Origin: Haliotispira sp965263485
GTDB lineage: Bacteria > Spirochaetota > Spirochaetia > SP-2023
Assembly (NCBI GenBank): GCA_965263485.1
Contig: CBDHHO010000004.1
Span: 1 to 64,000, forward strand
Direction of reading: 5' to 3'
Length of the DNA: 64,000 bases
How positions within the stretch are numbered: position 1 is the stretch's first letter; the number at the start of each line of letters is the position of its first letter. Under the pieces are notes generated by a model, which made no database searches, had not been told where the DNA came from, and was given only the letters and a program-made list of their open reading frames with translations. Positions 1 to 7,939 of the stretch are shown here, in pieces. Both the position numbers and the translations under genes were made by a program.

Positions 1-125
1 GGGATGCTGGCGCCATCGCTGCGAAAGCCAGAAGGCACCACGATGCCCAGAAGCACTATATCTTCCAGCAGTTCGATGCTGCGCCCCAGGTTGCCAATCC
101 TCACAGCAAGCCGCCACCCAGTCAT
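1..125 (-). CDS. DUF1353-family phage protein (5' part only)
   Basis: A reading frame on the minus strand starts at 125 with an ATG that overlaps the stop of the preceding fibre gene (ATGA) and runs off the left edge of the window after 41 residues. The last visible residues read PSGFRSDGASIP, which matches the conserved 'GF.TDGASIP' core of DUF1353, a family common near the tail or lysis end of phage genomes. Its function is unknown. It is the most distal visible gene of the tail operon. Confidence 0.55.
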   Translation of the reverse strand, partial: MTGWRLAVRIGNLGRSIELLEDIVLLGIVVPSGFRSDGASI

Positions 126-910
126 TCCGCCGAGCGCCAGCCGCCGTTCTCGGCGGCCCATTGGGCCAGCTCCCCGCGCCTGGCGCTCGGCGGGTGTTGT
201 TGCAGTGCTTTGATCGCAGCCCGTACCGCTGCTAAATCCTCATCGTTTTGGACCGCGGCGGCCTTGTGGGCCAAAACTCTGCGGCATTCATCGATTGCTA
301 CGAGAACAGGCCGCAGAGCTGCTTCAGCCGCCTCATACGCTGCGATGATTTTCCCCCGTTCTGATGCCGTGTAGAGATCAGAATCGCTGCGTGCAAGCTC
401 GATTTTGAGCTTATAGCGCTCTAATTGTTTTGCGCTCGCGATGCCAAAGTGGTCGCCCGGCTCGCCCAAGTGGTGCAGGAGAACCGCGTTGTGTGCTGCT
501 TCATCCCTTTGGTCAACAGCCCACATAATCTCATCCTGCAATCGCGCGATTTTCGCTCTCAATAAAGCGTCCGCGGTATTCTTAGCGCCAAAGCGCGCCT
601 CAGCGCTCTCTAGGGCAGACTGATACTGCGCTTCTGCCTTCTCGCGTGCCTCCTCTGCCAGCTCTGCCGCCTTTTGCGCTGCCAGCTCTTCGGGGCTCAG
701 CGGGGGCTCGCCCTCCTCATCCAACCCCTCGGAGGCCAGCTCCTCGGGGGATTTGAGCGTCCAATCCTCTTTGTATAATGAAGATCTATGCCCAACAATA
801 ACACCATCAGGCACTTCAATGAGATTATTGACGTCAATTTTCTGAGGGACACAGTCGGCAACATTCCAACTGCCAGATATAATTCCATCGTTTTTCACTG
901 CAATCAACAT
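122..910 (-). CDS. tail-fibre-associated protein with coiled-coil middle
   Basis: This 262-residue protein lies directly downstream of the tail-fibre gene, where Mu-like phages keep fibre assembly proteins. Residues 1 to about 50 look like a small beta domain. Residues 55 to 110 are Glu/Ala-rich and strongly helical (EELAAQKAAELAEEAREKAE), and most of the remainder is also helical. The start at 910 has a GAGGAG Shine-Dalgarno. I do not recognise a named family. Position and composition suggest a fibre chaperone or fibre-tip accessory, by inference only. Confidence 0.6.
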   Translation of the reverse strand: MLIAVKNDGIISGSWNVADCVPQKIDVNNLIEVPDGVIVGHRSSLYKEDWTLKSPEELASEGLDEEGEPPLSPEELAAQKAAELAEEAREKAEAQYQSALESAEARFGAKNTADALLRAKIARLQDEIMWAVDQRDEAAHNAVLLHHLGEPGDHFGIASAKQLERYKLKIELARSDSDLYTASERGKIIAAYEAAEAALRPVLVAIDECRRVLAHKAAAVQNDEDLAAVRAAIKALQQHPPSARRGELAQWAAENGGWRSAE

Positions 911-920
911 ATTTCACTCC

Positions 921-2057
921 TCAATCAATTTTATATGCAACGATTCTCGCTTCAAAATGAAATTCAGCCCTTCCTTTCATCTTGGCCGATAGCTTACTTG
1001 TCAGCAACTGTCCCGCCGAAATATCGGCGATGATAGTCTTGGACGAGGCCGCGTCCAAATTCGATCCGAAATTCTTCCCAGTACCCCAGTCGGCAGCATT
1101 GGAGCCCATAAGGAACAGATATGGGTTATAAAACCTTACACACCAATAATCAACCATTGCATCTGGGGAATAGCGCTTATCGGAAAAGGCTCGTACCATG
1201 CAGATTAACATGTATTTCCCGGAAACGGGAATTTTTAGGACTTGATACGGGCTACTATGCACCTCTCCTAAGTTCCCGCTGCCGTTCATAACGATTTTAT
1301 CGCTAAAACTTCCCACGTAATACACGGGCTTTCTTGATTCAGCGACAATTCGGTCTTTATCCCACAGCTGCGTCCATGGGAAATTACTCACATCCGGGCC
1401 GGCCGTCTTCGGGGCGACTTTCAGGTATATGTACGGCTTTTCATCACTAGGATAGACCGTCATTTGCATTTCTACAGCGTCCGGAAGGACTTTGATTGTC
1501 CAGATGCTGCCGGGGTTGCGCGGCCCGGTGGAGGGATGGTTCAAGACGTAAACTTTGCCGTTGTTGTCCCACCACTGCGCCCCAAGCGTTGTCTCTAAGC
1601 TGTTCCAATGGTTCAAATCGGGTGCATCACCTGGGAACTCGGGCATAACGGCGTCAATTGTCTGTACCCACTCGCTCCCCACCCCCGGCTTGTTGGCGGA
1701 AGTTGCCGTGTGGGTGCTGCTGCAGTGGTACTGGGTGCCGTTGTGAAGGACGATCCGTCCCTCTGTATAAACCCCGCCGGGCATCCAGTAAGGGCTGATC
1801 GCGCTTGCAAGCTGCGCCACCGTAGTGCCATCACCCAGGGCCCCCTGGCCGCGGGCATTGAAAACCCGCCCCAAAAAGCGATTCACCTTATTCAACCAAT
1901 TCAAAGGCGGGTAACTGGGCGGAGAATTCGGATCGCTTGGCCCCCCAACCAGATCTCCCAGCTGGTTCGTTCCCGGATAGCTCACCGACTGCCCGTCAAA
2001 AACCAGCGTCCGGTTCGTCTCGATCAACCGCGTATCGAGATCTCTTGTATCACTCAT
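921..2057 (-). CDS. phage tail fibre protein
   Basis: This 378-residue protein follows gp48 in the tail operon, the normal place for the receptor-binding fibre. The N-terminus (about residues 1 to 90) is the likely baseplate-attachment part. Residues about 95 to 130 contain GGVYTEGRIVLHNGTQYHCSS followed by GVGSEW, which resembles a carbohydrate-binding CBM5/12-like module (aromatic residues in 'Y....V...G..Y.C......P......W'). The C-terminal half is beta-rich with no clear family. It would decide host range. The start is well placed after a Shine-Dalgarno (GGAGTAG) 10 bp downstream of the gp48 stop. Confidence 0.7.
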   Translation of the reverse strand: MSDTRDLDTRLIETNRTLVFDGQSVSYPGTNQLGDLVGGPSDPNSPPSYPPLNWLNKVNRFLGRVFNARGQGALGDGTTVAQLASAISPYWMPGGVYTEGRIVLHNGTQYHCSSTHTATSANKPGVGSEWVQTIDAVMPEFPGDAPDLNHWNSLETTLGAQWWDNNGKVYVLNHPSTGPRNPGSIWTIKVLPDAVEMQMTVYPSDEKPYIYLKVAPKTAGPDVSNFPWTQLWDKDRIVAESRKPVYYVGSFSDKIVMNGSGNLGEVHSSPYQVLKIPVSGKYMLICMVRAFSDKRYSPDAMVDYWCVRFYNPYLFLMGSNAADWGTGKNFGSNLDAASSKTIIADISAGQLLTSKLSAKMKGRAEFHFEARIVAYKID

Positions 2058-2066
2058 ATCTACTCC

Positions 2067-2726
2067 TTACGCCGTAAAGCGCAGCTCGACAATTTTATAG
2101 ATCGGCAAGGCTGCTTCCAACTCTTGCCTCAGCTTCACAGGGACTAGCGGAAAGTAGGCCTCAATAGTAAACGGCAAAAACAACGGTGCGCTCATCGTGC
2201 TGCCCATCGTAAAACTTGCATCCATGCCCGCAGGCCGTACTTGCTTGCCGTTGGCATTGATGATCAAATGCACAACGTTATTGCCTCGCCCATCTGCCAA
2301 GACATCTGCCATGGTAGCGGCTGTCGTCCACGCCTTTAGCGGGAAGCTCTTCCTACTTAATTTATAGCCGTAGCTAGCTGCGATGCTTGCCAGCGTTTCC
2401 CACGTAGGCAATATACCGCTGCGCCAGCGGCGCAGAGCCTCTTGACGTTGGACAAGGGTCTTTTTTGCGCCATCCAGCCCGGCCAGCATCTCCCATTGGG
2501 CCAAGGTCTCTACTGCCCGATGCGGGAGACCTTCTTTTAAACTATTGGCTACTTGATCGTTTTCCGTTTTAAAACTTGCCGCTTGCAACATAAGCTCTCG
2601 CACCAAGTCGCTCTCCGGTTCGGCTAATTGCTCATCCCAGTACGGACCTTTGGGTAGCAAAGCCACCAAGGCATCAAAGTATTGGCCTGCACTATAGTGC
2701 CTTTCAAATTCTAGAGCACTTGCCAC
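2067..2726 (-). CDS. Mu gp48-like baseplate/tail protein (DUF2313)
   Basis: This 219-residue protein belongs to the YmfQ/Mu gp48 family. The N-terminal pattern YFDALVALLPKGPYWDEQLAEPESDLVRELM matches the family's 'LLPPG.aW......p.l..ll.a.A.el' signature. A central WETLASIAASYGY segment is also typical. In Mu-like phages this protein joins the wedge or inner baseplate to the fibre attachment region. It overlaps the upstream gp47 gene by 16 bp, so the two are probably translationally coupled. It is full length for the family. Confidence 0.85.
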   Translation of the reverse strand: MASALEFERHYSAGQYFDALVALLPKGPYWDEQLAEPESDLVRELMLQAASFKTENDQVANSLKEGLPHRAVETLAQWEMLAGLDGAKKTLVQRQEALRRWRSGILPTWETLASIAASYGYKLSRKSFPLKAWTTAATMADVLADGRGNNVVHLIINANGKQVRPAGMDASFTMGSTMSAPLFLPFTIEAYFPLVPVKLRQELEAALPIYKIVELRFTA

Positions 2727-3757
2727 GTGATTGTCCCCTGGGTGGGCAGCTCAAACTTGCTAAAGCTTATCGGGTTGCTCAATAGCCTCAATTGCGCTTG
2801 CTTGAGCCCAAACTCGACCACCATGCGCAGCTGCGCTTCGGTATAACTGCCGCCCGGCTTGGCTGCCGTCTGCCAAAACAGCCGCAGCCTCTCTTCTATA
2901 GCAGCGCGGTTAGCCGCCGTGTCTTCTGGCGATAAGAGTTTGATAACCATCGCCACAGGCTTGATGCTTGGGCTGCGCACATCCACCATCTGGATGGGTG
3001 CAACACGGCTCAGATAATCTTTCACCGCCTGTAGGTTTTGCACCGGAGCCACGCTGGTCGATTGACTGCCGCTGACCACCTGCACCAACACCGCCCCGCT
3101 GCTGTTGAAATTGGCAAATTCCCAGGCCTTACTCACTTCGGGGCTGCTGTCCACCGCCCAGGCCGTATAATCACCCGAGCGTCCAATGCGAACGCCTTGT
3201 CGCTCGTAGGCTATGATCCGAGCCCGGTAGGTGGTATCGTCTTCGGTATCCACGCCCCCGCCAATGCCGCTTGCGGCAACCGTTGCCGTGGCATCCAATC
3301 CCGCAGGACGGCTGCTCGCCAGTGCCAGCTCTTCGCCTGCTGCCAGATTGCCCGCGCTGCCGGTCTTCTGGGCCAGTACCCGCCCGACATACTGCCCTCC
3401 CGAGACCACCCCAGAGGTAAGCAGACCGTAGAGCTGCCCGCCGCGATGTTTCCACAGGCTGCCCGAGGGAATCGCCGTGCCGTCCACCCCGCTAAAAACC
3501 ACCTCCCCCACAGCGTAAGTCGGATCCAGCGGCGGCACCCGGTCGCGCCAGTGCTCGCGCAGGATTTCTCCGGAGGCCGTGTCCGGGAAAATCTCCCGCA
3601 GCAGGGTCTCAATATTCGCCTGCGTCAGATAACGCCCACCGGCCCGCACTCCGGCCAGCACCTTCAGCAGGCTGTGGCGTGGGGTATTGGCCAGCGGAGA
3701 GTAGGCCGCCAGGGTCTTCTGCTCTTCGGCCCGTATCAGTTCATCTAAACTTGCCAT
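2711..3757 (-). CDS. baseplate J-like protein (Mu gp47)
   Basis: This 348-residue baseplate wedge protein is of the gpJ/gp47 family. Diagnostic stretches are the N-terminal LDELIRAEEQKTLAAYSPLANTPRHSLLKVLAGV, the central GIGGGVDTEDDTTYRARIIA (family 'GGtD.Es...yR.R') and the C-terminal RLRLFWQTAAKPGGSYTEAQLRMVVEF. It forms the periphery of the contractile baseplate. It overlaps gp46 by 13 bp and gp48 by 16 bp. No frameshift or truncation is visible. Confidence 0.92.
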   Translation of the reverse strand: MASLDELIRAEEQKTLAAYSPLANTPRHSLLKVLAGVRAGGRYLTQANIETLLREIFPDTASGEILREHWRDRVPPLDPTYAVGEVVFSGVDGTAIPSGSLWKHRGGQLYGLLTSGVVSGGQYVGRVLAQKTGSAGNLAAGEELALASSRPAGLDATATVAASGIGGGVDTEDDTTYRARIIAYERQGVRIGRSGDYTAWAVDSSPEVSKAWEFANFNSSGAVLVQVVSGSQSTSVAPVQNLQAVKDYLSRVAPIQMVDVRSPSIKPVAMVIKLLSPEDTAANRAAIEERLRLFWQTAAKPGGSYTEAQLRMVVEFGLKQAQLRLLSNPISFSKFELPTQGTITWQVL

Positions 3758-4050
3758 ATGGCCTCCAACAGCTCGGTCTCGCCTCCGGGCCGGGTAACTT
3801 CAATCCTGTAAGCGATGCCGCCCCGCCCCCGGCGTTCGGTCTCCACCCGGATTCCGGCGGCCAGTGCGTCATCGAGGAGCCATTGCAGGGCTGCGATACA
3901 GTAGCTCTGAAACAGCGCAGGCGTGCGGGAATCCACCTTCTCAATGCGGTAGATCTGCGAGCCGAAGGCGGGGTCGGCCCACCAAGAGCCCTTGTGCGTG
4001 CCGAGGCTCATTTGCACTAAGTCGCTGATGGACTGCTTATCGAAGGTCAT
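3745..4050 (-). CDS. Mu gp46-like baseplate protein
   Basis: This 101-residue protein is of the phage GP46 family. It contains LGTHKGSWWADPAFGSQIYRIEKVDSRT, the conserved 'gTd.g.WW.dp..Gs.l..l' element, then a helix and a C-terminal beta hairpin. It sits between gp45/accessory and gp47, as in Mu, and probably joins the gpW/gp25-like inner baseplate. The start overlaps the upstream stop by 4 bp. Confidence 0.88.
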   Translation of the reverse strand: MTFDKQSISDLVQMSLGTHKGSWWADPAFGSQIYRIEKVDSRTPALFQSYCIAALQWLLDDALAAGIRVETERRGRGGIAYRIEVTRPGGETELLEAIWQV

Positions 4051-4994
4051 TTGACGACTTCCATCACATAGTTATAGTCATCTTTTCGTTTCAAACTGGC
4101 AAACTCCGCCTCACTGGGGAACCCCAAGGCCCCTTCGCGGCCCAAAGCCTTGTTGACTGCATTCATATCAACACCGTGGTAGGCGGCGATGCCGTACTTG
4201 AGGGCATCTTCTGCGCTGCGCCCCTCGCTGATTCTATCTCCGGCCCTATGGCACTTCTTCAGCAAGGCCGCCGCAATCATAAAATTCTCCAGCACCTTGA
4301 CGTTCTGCTTGTCCATCGGGTTGTACTTTACGCTGATGTCATTCAGCTTATAGCTACTCATGGCAAGCTGCATGCGAGTTTTGAGTTTGATTTCCTGCAT
4401 AACCTTGTCCAGATACTGCGGGAAGTAGGCCCCATAAGCCGCTACTGCTTGATCCCAAGCCCCTTGGCTGATCTGGCCGCGGCCTACTGAACTATTAATA
4501 TCACGGGTGGGATTCTTGGGATTACCGATGGCCCCCAAAACACCATAGGCCCCTTCGACAAGCACGATGCCAAGCCCTGCCCCTGCCAAGGCAAGCCAAC
4601 CCGCAAGTGAGCCCAGAGTAATCCCGATTCCGAATTTGGCAGCGACAGTGCCTATGCCAGCACCAAGACCAGCACCAAGACCAGCACCAAGACCAGCACC
4701 AAGACCAGCACCTCCTGCGGCGACCCAGCCCGCATCATCCATTTCGGCGATGCCTTTGACCGGCAGGCTCATGGCAAACAAAGCCCTGCCCCAAGCATTG
4801 GGAATGCTGGGGAAATCATCGTTCCATTCCCAATCCGCAGCTTCGGCATCGATAATGCCCTGAATCAAAGCGGGCTTTATCAAAGCCTTTAACTCTTCTG
4901 GCAAAGGCGCTTGGGGCAAAAGGACTTCCATGGCCAGTTCTTGCAGCCTGGCATCGCTGATGCTTGCCTTAATCTCACCTTTAAATATATTCAT
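4047..4994 (-). CDS. baseplate-operon protein with glycine-zipper and lysozyme-like C-terminus
   Basis: This 315-residue protein lies between gp45 and gp46, where Mu has no gene. Residues about 90 to 160 form a hydrophobic glycine-rich segment with GLGA repeated four to five times and then LAGWLALAGAGLGIVLVEGAYGVLGAIG. The C-terminal half contains SSVGRGQISQGAWDQAV and later EDALKYGIAAYHG. These resemble the 'GA.GlmQi.p.tw' and 'A..aYN.G' blocks of SLT/goose-type lysozymes, with a possible catalytic Glu in LVEGAYG. I infer a tail-associated muralytic enzyme. The alternative is an unrelated structural insert. The start has AGGAG 10 nt upstream. Confidence 0.6.
   Translation of the reverse strand: MNIFKGEIKASISDARLQELAMEVLLPQAPLPEELKALIKPALIQGIIDAEAADWEWNDDFPSIPNAWGRALFAMSLPVKGIAEMDDAGWVAAGGAGLGAGLGAGLGAGLGAGIGTVAAKFGIGITLGSLAGWLALAGAGLGIVLVEGAYGVLGAIGNPKNPTRDINSSVGRGQISQGAWDQAVAAYGAYFPQYLDKVMQEIKLKTRMQLAMSSYKLNDISVKYNPMDKQNVKVLENFMIAAALLKKCHRAGDRISEGRSAEDALKYGIAAYHGVDMNAVNKALGREGALGFPSEAEFASLKRKDDYNYVMEVVK
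4660..4711. repeat. 12-bp tandem repeat coding for GLGA
   Basis: About four perfect copies of the 12-bp unit ACCAAGACCAGC (plus strand) lie inside the glycine-zipper region of the 4047-4994 gene. The unit is a multiple of three, so gain or loss of copies keeps the frame and would change the length of the glycine-rich segment by four residues at a time. Confidence 0.85.
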
Positions 4995-5006
4995 TTCTTT
5001 AAGCTC

Positions 5007-5684
5007 CTATGTTTCTAATTCAAAAATACCAACGGTGTCACTACTTTGGTCGCCGAGAGTGGAGCCCTCTTGGTCGCCGGAGGCTTGAGACTCTTGTCCC
5101 GATCCGGCCACAGCATTGCCATCTGAGCCTGTTGAAGAGCCTGCTCCGTGCAAGACCTTATCGCTTTCCACCTGCGAATAGTCCGGTAGCTGCAAGGTTC
5201 CGAGCGCAGCCAATAAAGCGGCTTGAAACGCACTGGGGCTGCCGTTGCCCGGCTCGTTGACCGGCGTTTGTAATTTCTCCTGCAATTTCTGCAATATCTT
5301 GGTTACTTTATCCAGCTGGCTTTGCAGCTCTTCCCATTTGAGCAGGCCGCCATTGCCGGTGCCGTTCAATTCCAGCGTGCCGTCTTTGCGCAGCACAACC
5401 TCATTGCCGTATTCGCTGTAAATGGCCACTTCCCCGTCTTCCAGCTCCGGCAGGCCTTCCTCGCTTCCGAGGGCCAGCAGCACCGGGCTGCGGCTGTCGC
5501 CGCCGACAAAAAGGCACACGCCTTTACCGGCCTTCGGCTTGCTGCCCAGTCCGTAGGGCTTCAGCTCTTTGAGCTGGTAGACTTTGCCGTAGCTGGTTTG
5601 GATTTCGACTTCTTCGTCTTTGCGGCGGCTCAGGCGCACTTTGACCAGCACGTTGCGCAGCCGCGAGAGTACATCACTGAGCAA
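5007..5684 (-). CDS. baseplate assembly protein V / spike (Mu gp45)
   Basis: This 225-residue protein is of the phage baseplate assembly protein V family. Residues 30 to 110 carry an OB-like fold (VEIQTSYGKVYQLKELKPYGLGSKPKAGKGVCLFVGGD), then a beta-helix-type segment (DGEVAIYSEYGNEVVLRKDGTLELNG) typical of the Mu gp45 spike. The C-terminal 60 residues are low-complexity, rich in Ser, Gly, Gln and Asp. The protein would form the trimeric needle that pierces the target membrane. It overlaps gp44 by 11 bp. Confidence 0.88.
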   Translation of the reverse strand: MLSDVLSRLRNVLVKVRLSRRKDEEVEIQTSYGKVYQLKELKPYGLGSKPKAGKGVCLFVGGDSRSPVLLALGSEEGLPELEDGEVAIYSEYGNEVVLRKDGTLELNGTGNGGLLKWEELQSQLDKVTKILQKLQEKLQTPVNEPGNGSPSAFQAALLAALGTLQLPDYSQVESDKVLHGAGSSTGSDGNAVAGSGQESQASGDQEGSTLGDQSSDTVGIFELET

Positions 5685-6714
5685 GGTAGTTCTCCCTATC
5701 TTTTAACGTTACGTTGCAGCTGATCTTGTCCGACTCCACGCTGTACTCCACCGCCGTTGTGAGCAGGTACTTCTTGTCAAAGCCATAGTCGGGCAGGTCG
5801 ACCAGCGTGTAGAAATTCACGCCCCAAAAAATCTCAAAGCCGAAGAGTTTCTTCTTTTTTTCAGCTGTCATATCGCTTACTGCAACACGCTGTTTCACAA
5901 CGTCCAGCTTTTGCTCATCCAGGCCCCATCCGGGCAGCTTCACCTGCAGTTCAACCCCGCGCCTGCGCCTCATTTGAACAATGGCCCAGCGGCGTAAATC
6001 CTGCTCGCTCATCGTGGAGTCGCTCATATTCAAGGTCAGTGTGCGCGGTCTGCGGCAAGTCGCATCGGTGGCCTTACCTTTCCCATTTTCTCCGATAACC
6101 ACATAGTGGCGAAATTGTTCCCGCCCGATCTCGCGCTTGTTCACCTCTTCTATGTTTTGGGTCTGCTGCAGAACAAAACCTTCCGGTCTGGCCCTCCCGG
6201 ATACTCGGTCCAGGTACAAACCTCCGACTTGACTGCTGTAAAAAAGGCACTGCTGAGCGACAGCCTGAGACACCAGTTTTTGCCAGACACTTTCATTCTC
6301 CCACTCAAAAGACTCGATCAAATCCGTCTTTCCGGCCCAGTTTTTAAAGGGGATCTTAAAATCGCCACAAATGCGCTGACACAGCTGGCTGAGCGTCAAC
6401 TGACTGAACTGTCCGCTGTAACTGCTGTCAATTAAATTGCGGGCCTGACTGCGTCCCAGTATTCGATAGCTCTTACTCTGGGCGTTCAGCAGGCGGTCAA
6501 TATCATCAATTTCTACAGTAGTCACCAGGCGAGGCACCCCACCAAGGGTATACCTAACTTCCAGAATATCATGTTTGTGAACATTCCAAGCCACGTTTTC
6601 GCTGACATCCATTTCCAAACTGTGACAGATATCGTCCAGACTGATTCTCACGTTCAAACGCTGGAAGCTGGCGTACTGCTTCCCGTTCACTCTCACTTCG
6701 ACCAACTCAGACAT
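5674..6714 (-). CDS. baseplate hub protein (Mu gp44 / gpP, late control D-like)
   Basis: This 346-residue baseplate hub protein is full length for the Mu gp44 family. The N-terminus (SELVEVRVNGKQYASFQRLNVRISLDDICHSLEMDVSE) and the middle (YRILGRSQARNLIDSSYSGQFSQLTLSQLCQRICGDFKIPF) match the phage tail protein/gpD fold, in which two beta-barrels build a pseudohexameric ring under the tail tube. It overlaps gp43 by 8 bp and gp45 by 11 bp. Confidence 0.88.
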   Translation of the reverse strand: MSELVEVRVNGKQYASFQRLNVRISLDDICHSLEMDVSENVAWNVHKHDILEVRYTLGGVPRLVTTVEIDDIDRLLNAQSKSYRILGRSQARNLIDSSYSGQFSQLTLSQLCQRICGDFKIPFKNWAGKTDLIESFEWENESVWQKLVSQAVAQQCLFYSSQVGGLYLDRVSGRARPEGFVLQQTQNIEEVNKREIGREQFRHYVVIGENGKGKATDATCRRPRTLTLNMSDSTMSEQDLRRWAIVQMRRRRGVELQVKLPGWGLDEQKLDVVKQRVAVSDMTAEKKKKLFGFEIFWGVNFYTLVDLPDYGFDKKYLLTTAVEYSVESDKISCNVTLKDRENYLAQ

Positions 6715-7939
6715 ACAGCAGCTCCCCGCCCATAAACCAGGTGTTTGCCGGTCTATTCATCCGGCGCAGCAGGGGTTCTTCGCTGCCTAGTTCGTGCGCC
6801 AGCGCAATGCTGGGCAGCGGCTTCCATATCTCCGTCCGGCGTTCGGAGGCCAGCTCAAACCAACCCTTGTCCCGCAGCTCTTCGCGCAGGGCCAGGCGCA
6901 GGGTTTCCAATGCTTCCAGCTGCTCCGCACCCGGTAGCTCCAGGCTCTCCGCTATCAAATCAATGGCCCGGTACAACGCTCTGGCATCGCTCAGCGAGTA
7001 CGGTTTTAACTGCGGCAGCAGCTCAGAAGTTCCTATGGCTCCCAACACCTTCATGCCGTTACTTACCGCCATTTGCTCACGGGCTTGCGCAGACGTTACC
7101 GGTTTTGCATCAAAGGTGTAATTTGCCCAGCTCATAAAGGTTTGTAGCAGTTTGCGGCCTTCGCGCTCGGCGTTTTCCGGCAGCTGGGCTATGCCCTGTA
7201 CTGCGCCCAACACCGTGCTGCTCATCAAGCTCAGCAGCTTCCCCGGAGTTTGTAGGCCCTGATCGATGTCCCGCAGAATTTCTTGTGTTGTCTGCTGGAT
7301 CTCGGAGGCGGTGCTTTCCAGCAGGCGGATCCCCTGCTGTGCCCCGCTGATTAGTCCTGTCAGCTCTTTGGCCGCCGCCTTGAATCCGGCAGCCGCTCTG
7401 TCAACAAAGCTATCCTGCTCCGCTCCCGCAGCGGCAATCGCAGCATTCTGGGCATCGAGCACAACCACTGTAGTATCGAGAATTTGAAGGGTGGGTGCGG
7501 GGCGCAGCACTCTCTCAAAGCGGATGCGGATATCCACCATGCCCTGAGCCCTGCCCCGCTCGCTGTAGCTGCCCGAGCGGAAGAGTACGGGTAGTGGCTC
7601 ATAGTTGGGCAGTTCCAGTGTCAGGGGGGTATCGCTGTCGTGGGGGCTGTGCAGTACGGCACTCAGCTGGTCTCGCTGCTTCAGGTAGTCGTCGCCGATA
7701 ATCCAGCCGCTGATATTGAACTGGTTGACTTCCCGGCTCAGGGGCTGGGCCCAGTAATCTCCCATAATGGGGAAGTTGTGGGTGTCGATGCGCTGGCCGA
7801 ACTCGTTGGATATCGATTCGTAATTCAAGAAGGCCCGTTCCCCGTTGGGCGCGGCGATAGTGATGCTGCCCTTTCCGGGGAAGCCCGCTGCTTCGAGGGC
7901 GGTGCGCCAGTCCGTGTTTCCTGCCTTGGCGTATTTCAT
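6707..7939 (-). CDS. Mu gp43-like protein (DNA circularization protein N-terminal domain)
   Basis: This 410-residue protein begins with about 120 residues of the 'DNA circularisation protein N-terminus' domain (DWRTALEAAGFPGKGSI, then GDYWAQPLSREVNQFNISGWIIGDDYLKQRDQL), the Mu N/gp43 family. Despite the family name, in Mu-like phages it is a tail/baseplate component. The rest is helical. The stop overlaps the gp44 start. It lies directly downstream of the tape measure, as in Mu. Confidence 0.85.
   Translation of the reverse strand: MKYAKAGNTDWRTALEAAGFPGKGSITIAAPNGERAFLNYESISNEFGQRIDTHNFPIMGDYWAQPLSREVNQFNISGWIIGDDYLKQRDQLSAVLHSPHDSDTPLTLELPNYEPLPVLFRSGSYSERGRAQGMVDIRIRFERVLRPAPTLQILDTTVVVLDAQNAAIAAAGAEQDSFVDRAAAGFKAAAKELTGLISGAQQGIRLLESTASEIQQTTQEILRDIDQGLQTPGKLLSLMSSTVLGAVQGIAQLPENAEREGRKLLQTFMSWANYTFDAKPVTSAQAREQMAVSNGMKVLGAIGTSELLPQLKPYSLSDARALYRAIDLIAESLELPGAEQLEALETLRLALREELRDKGWFELASERRTEIWKPLPSIALAHELGSEEPLLRRMNRPANTWFMGGELLYV

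Noticed and set aside
2335..2355. A GCGGGAA-GCTC-TTCCTAC word resembling the Mor dyad
   Set aside because: It lies inside the gp48 coding sequence, with two mismatches in one arm and no -10 or gene start downstream.
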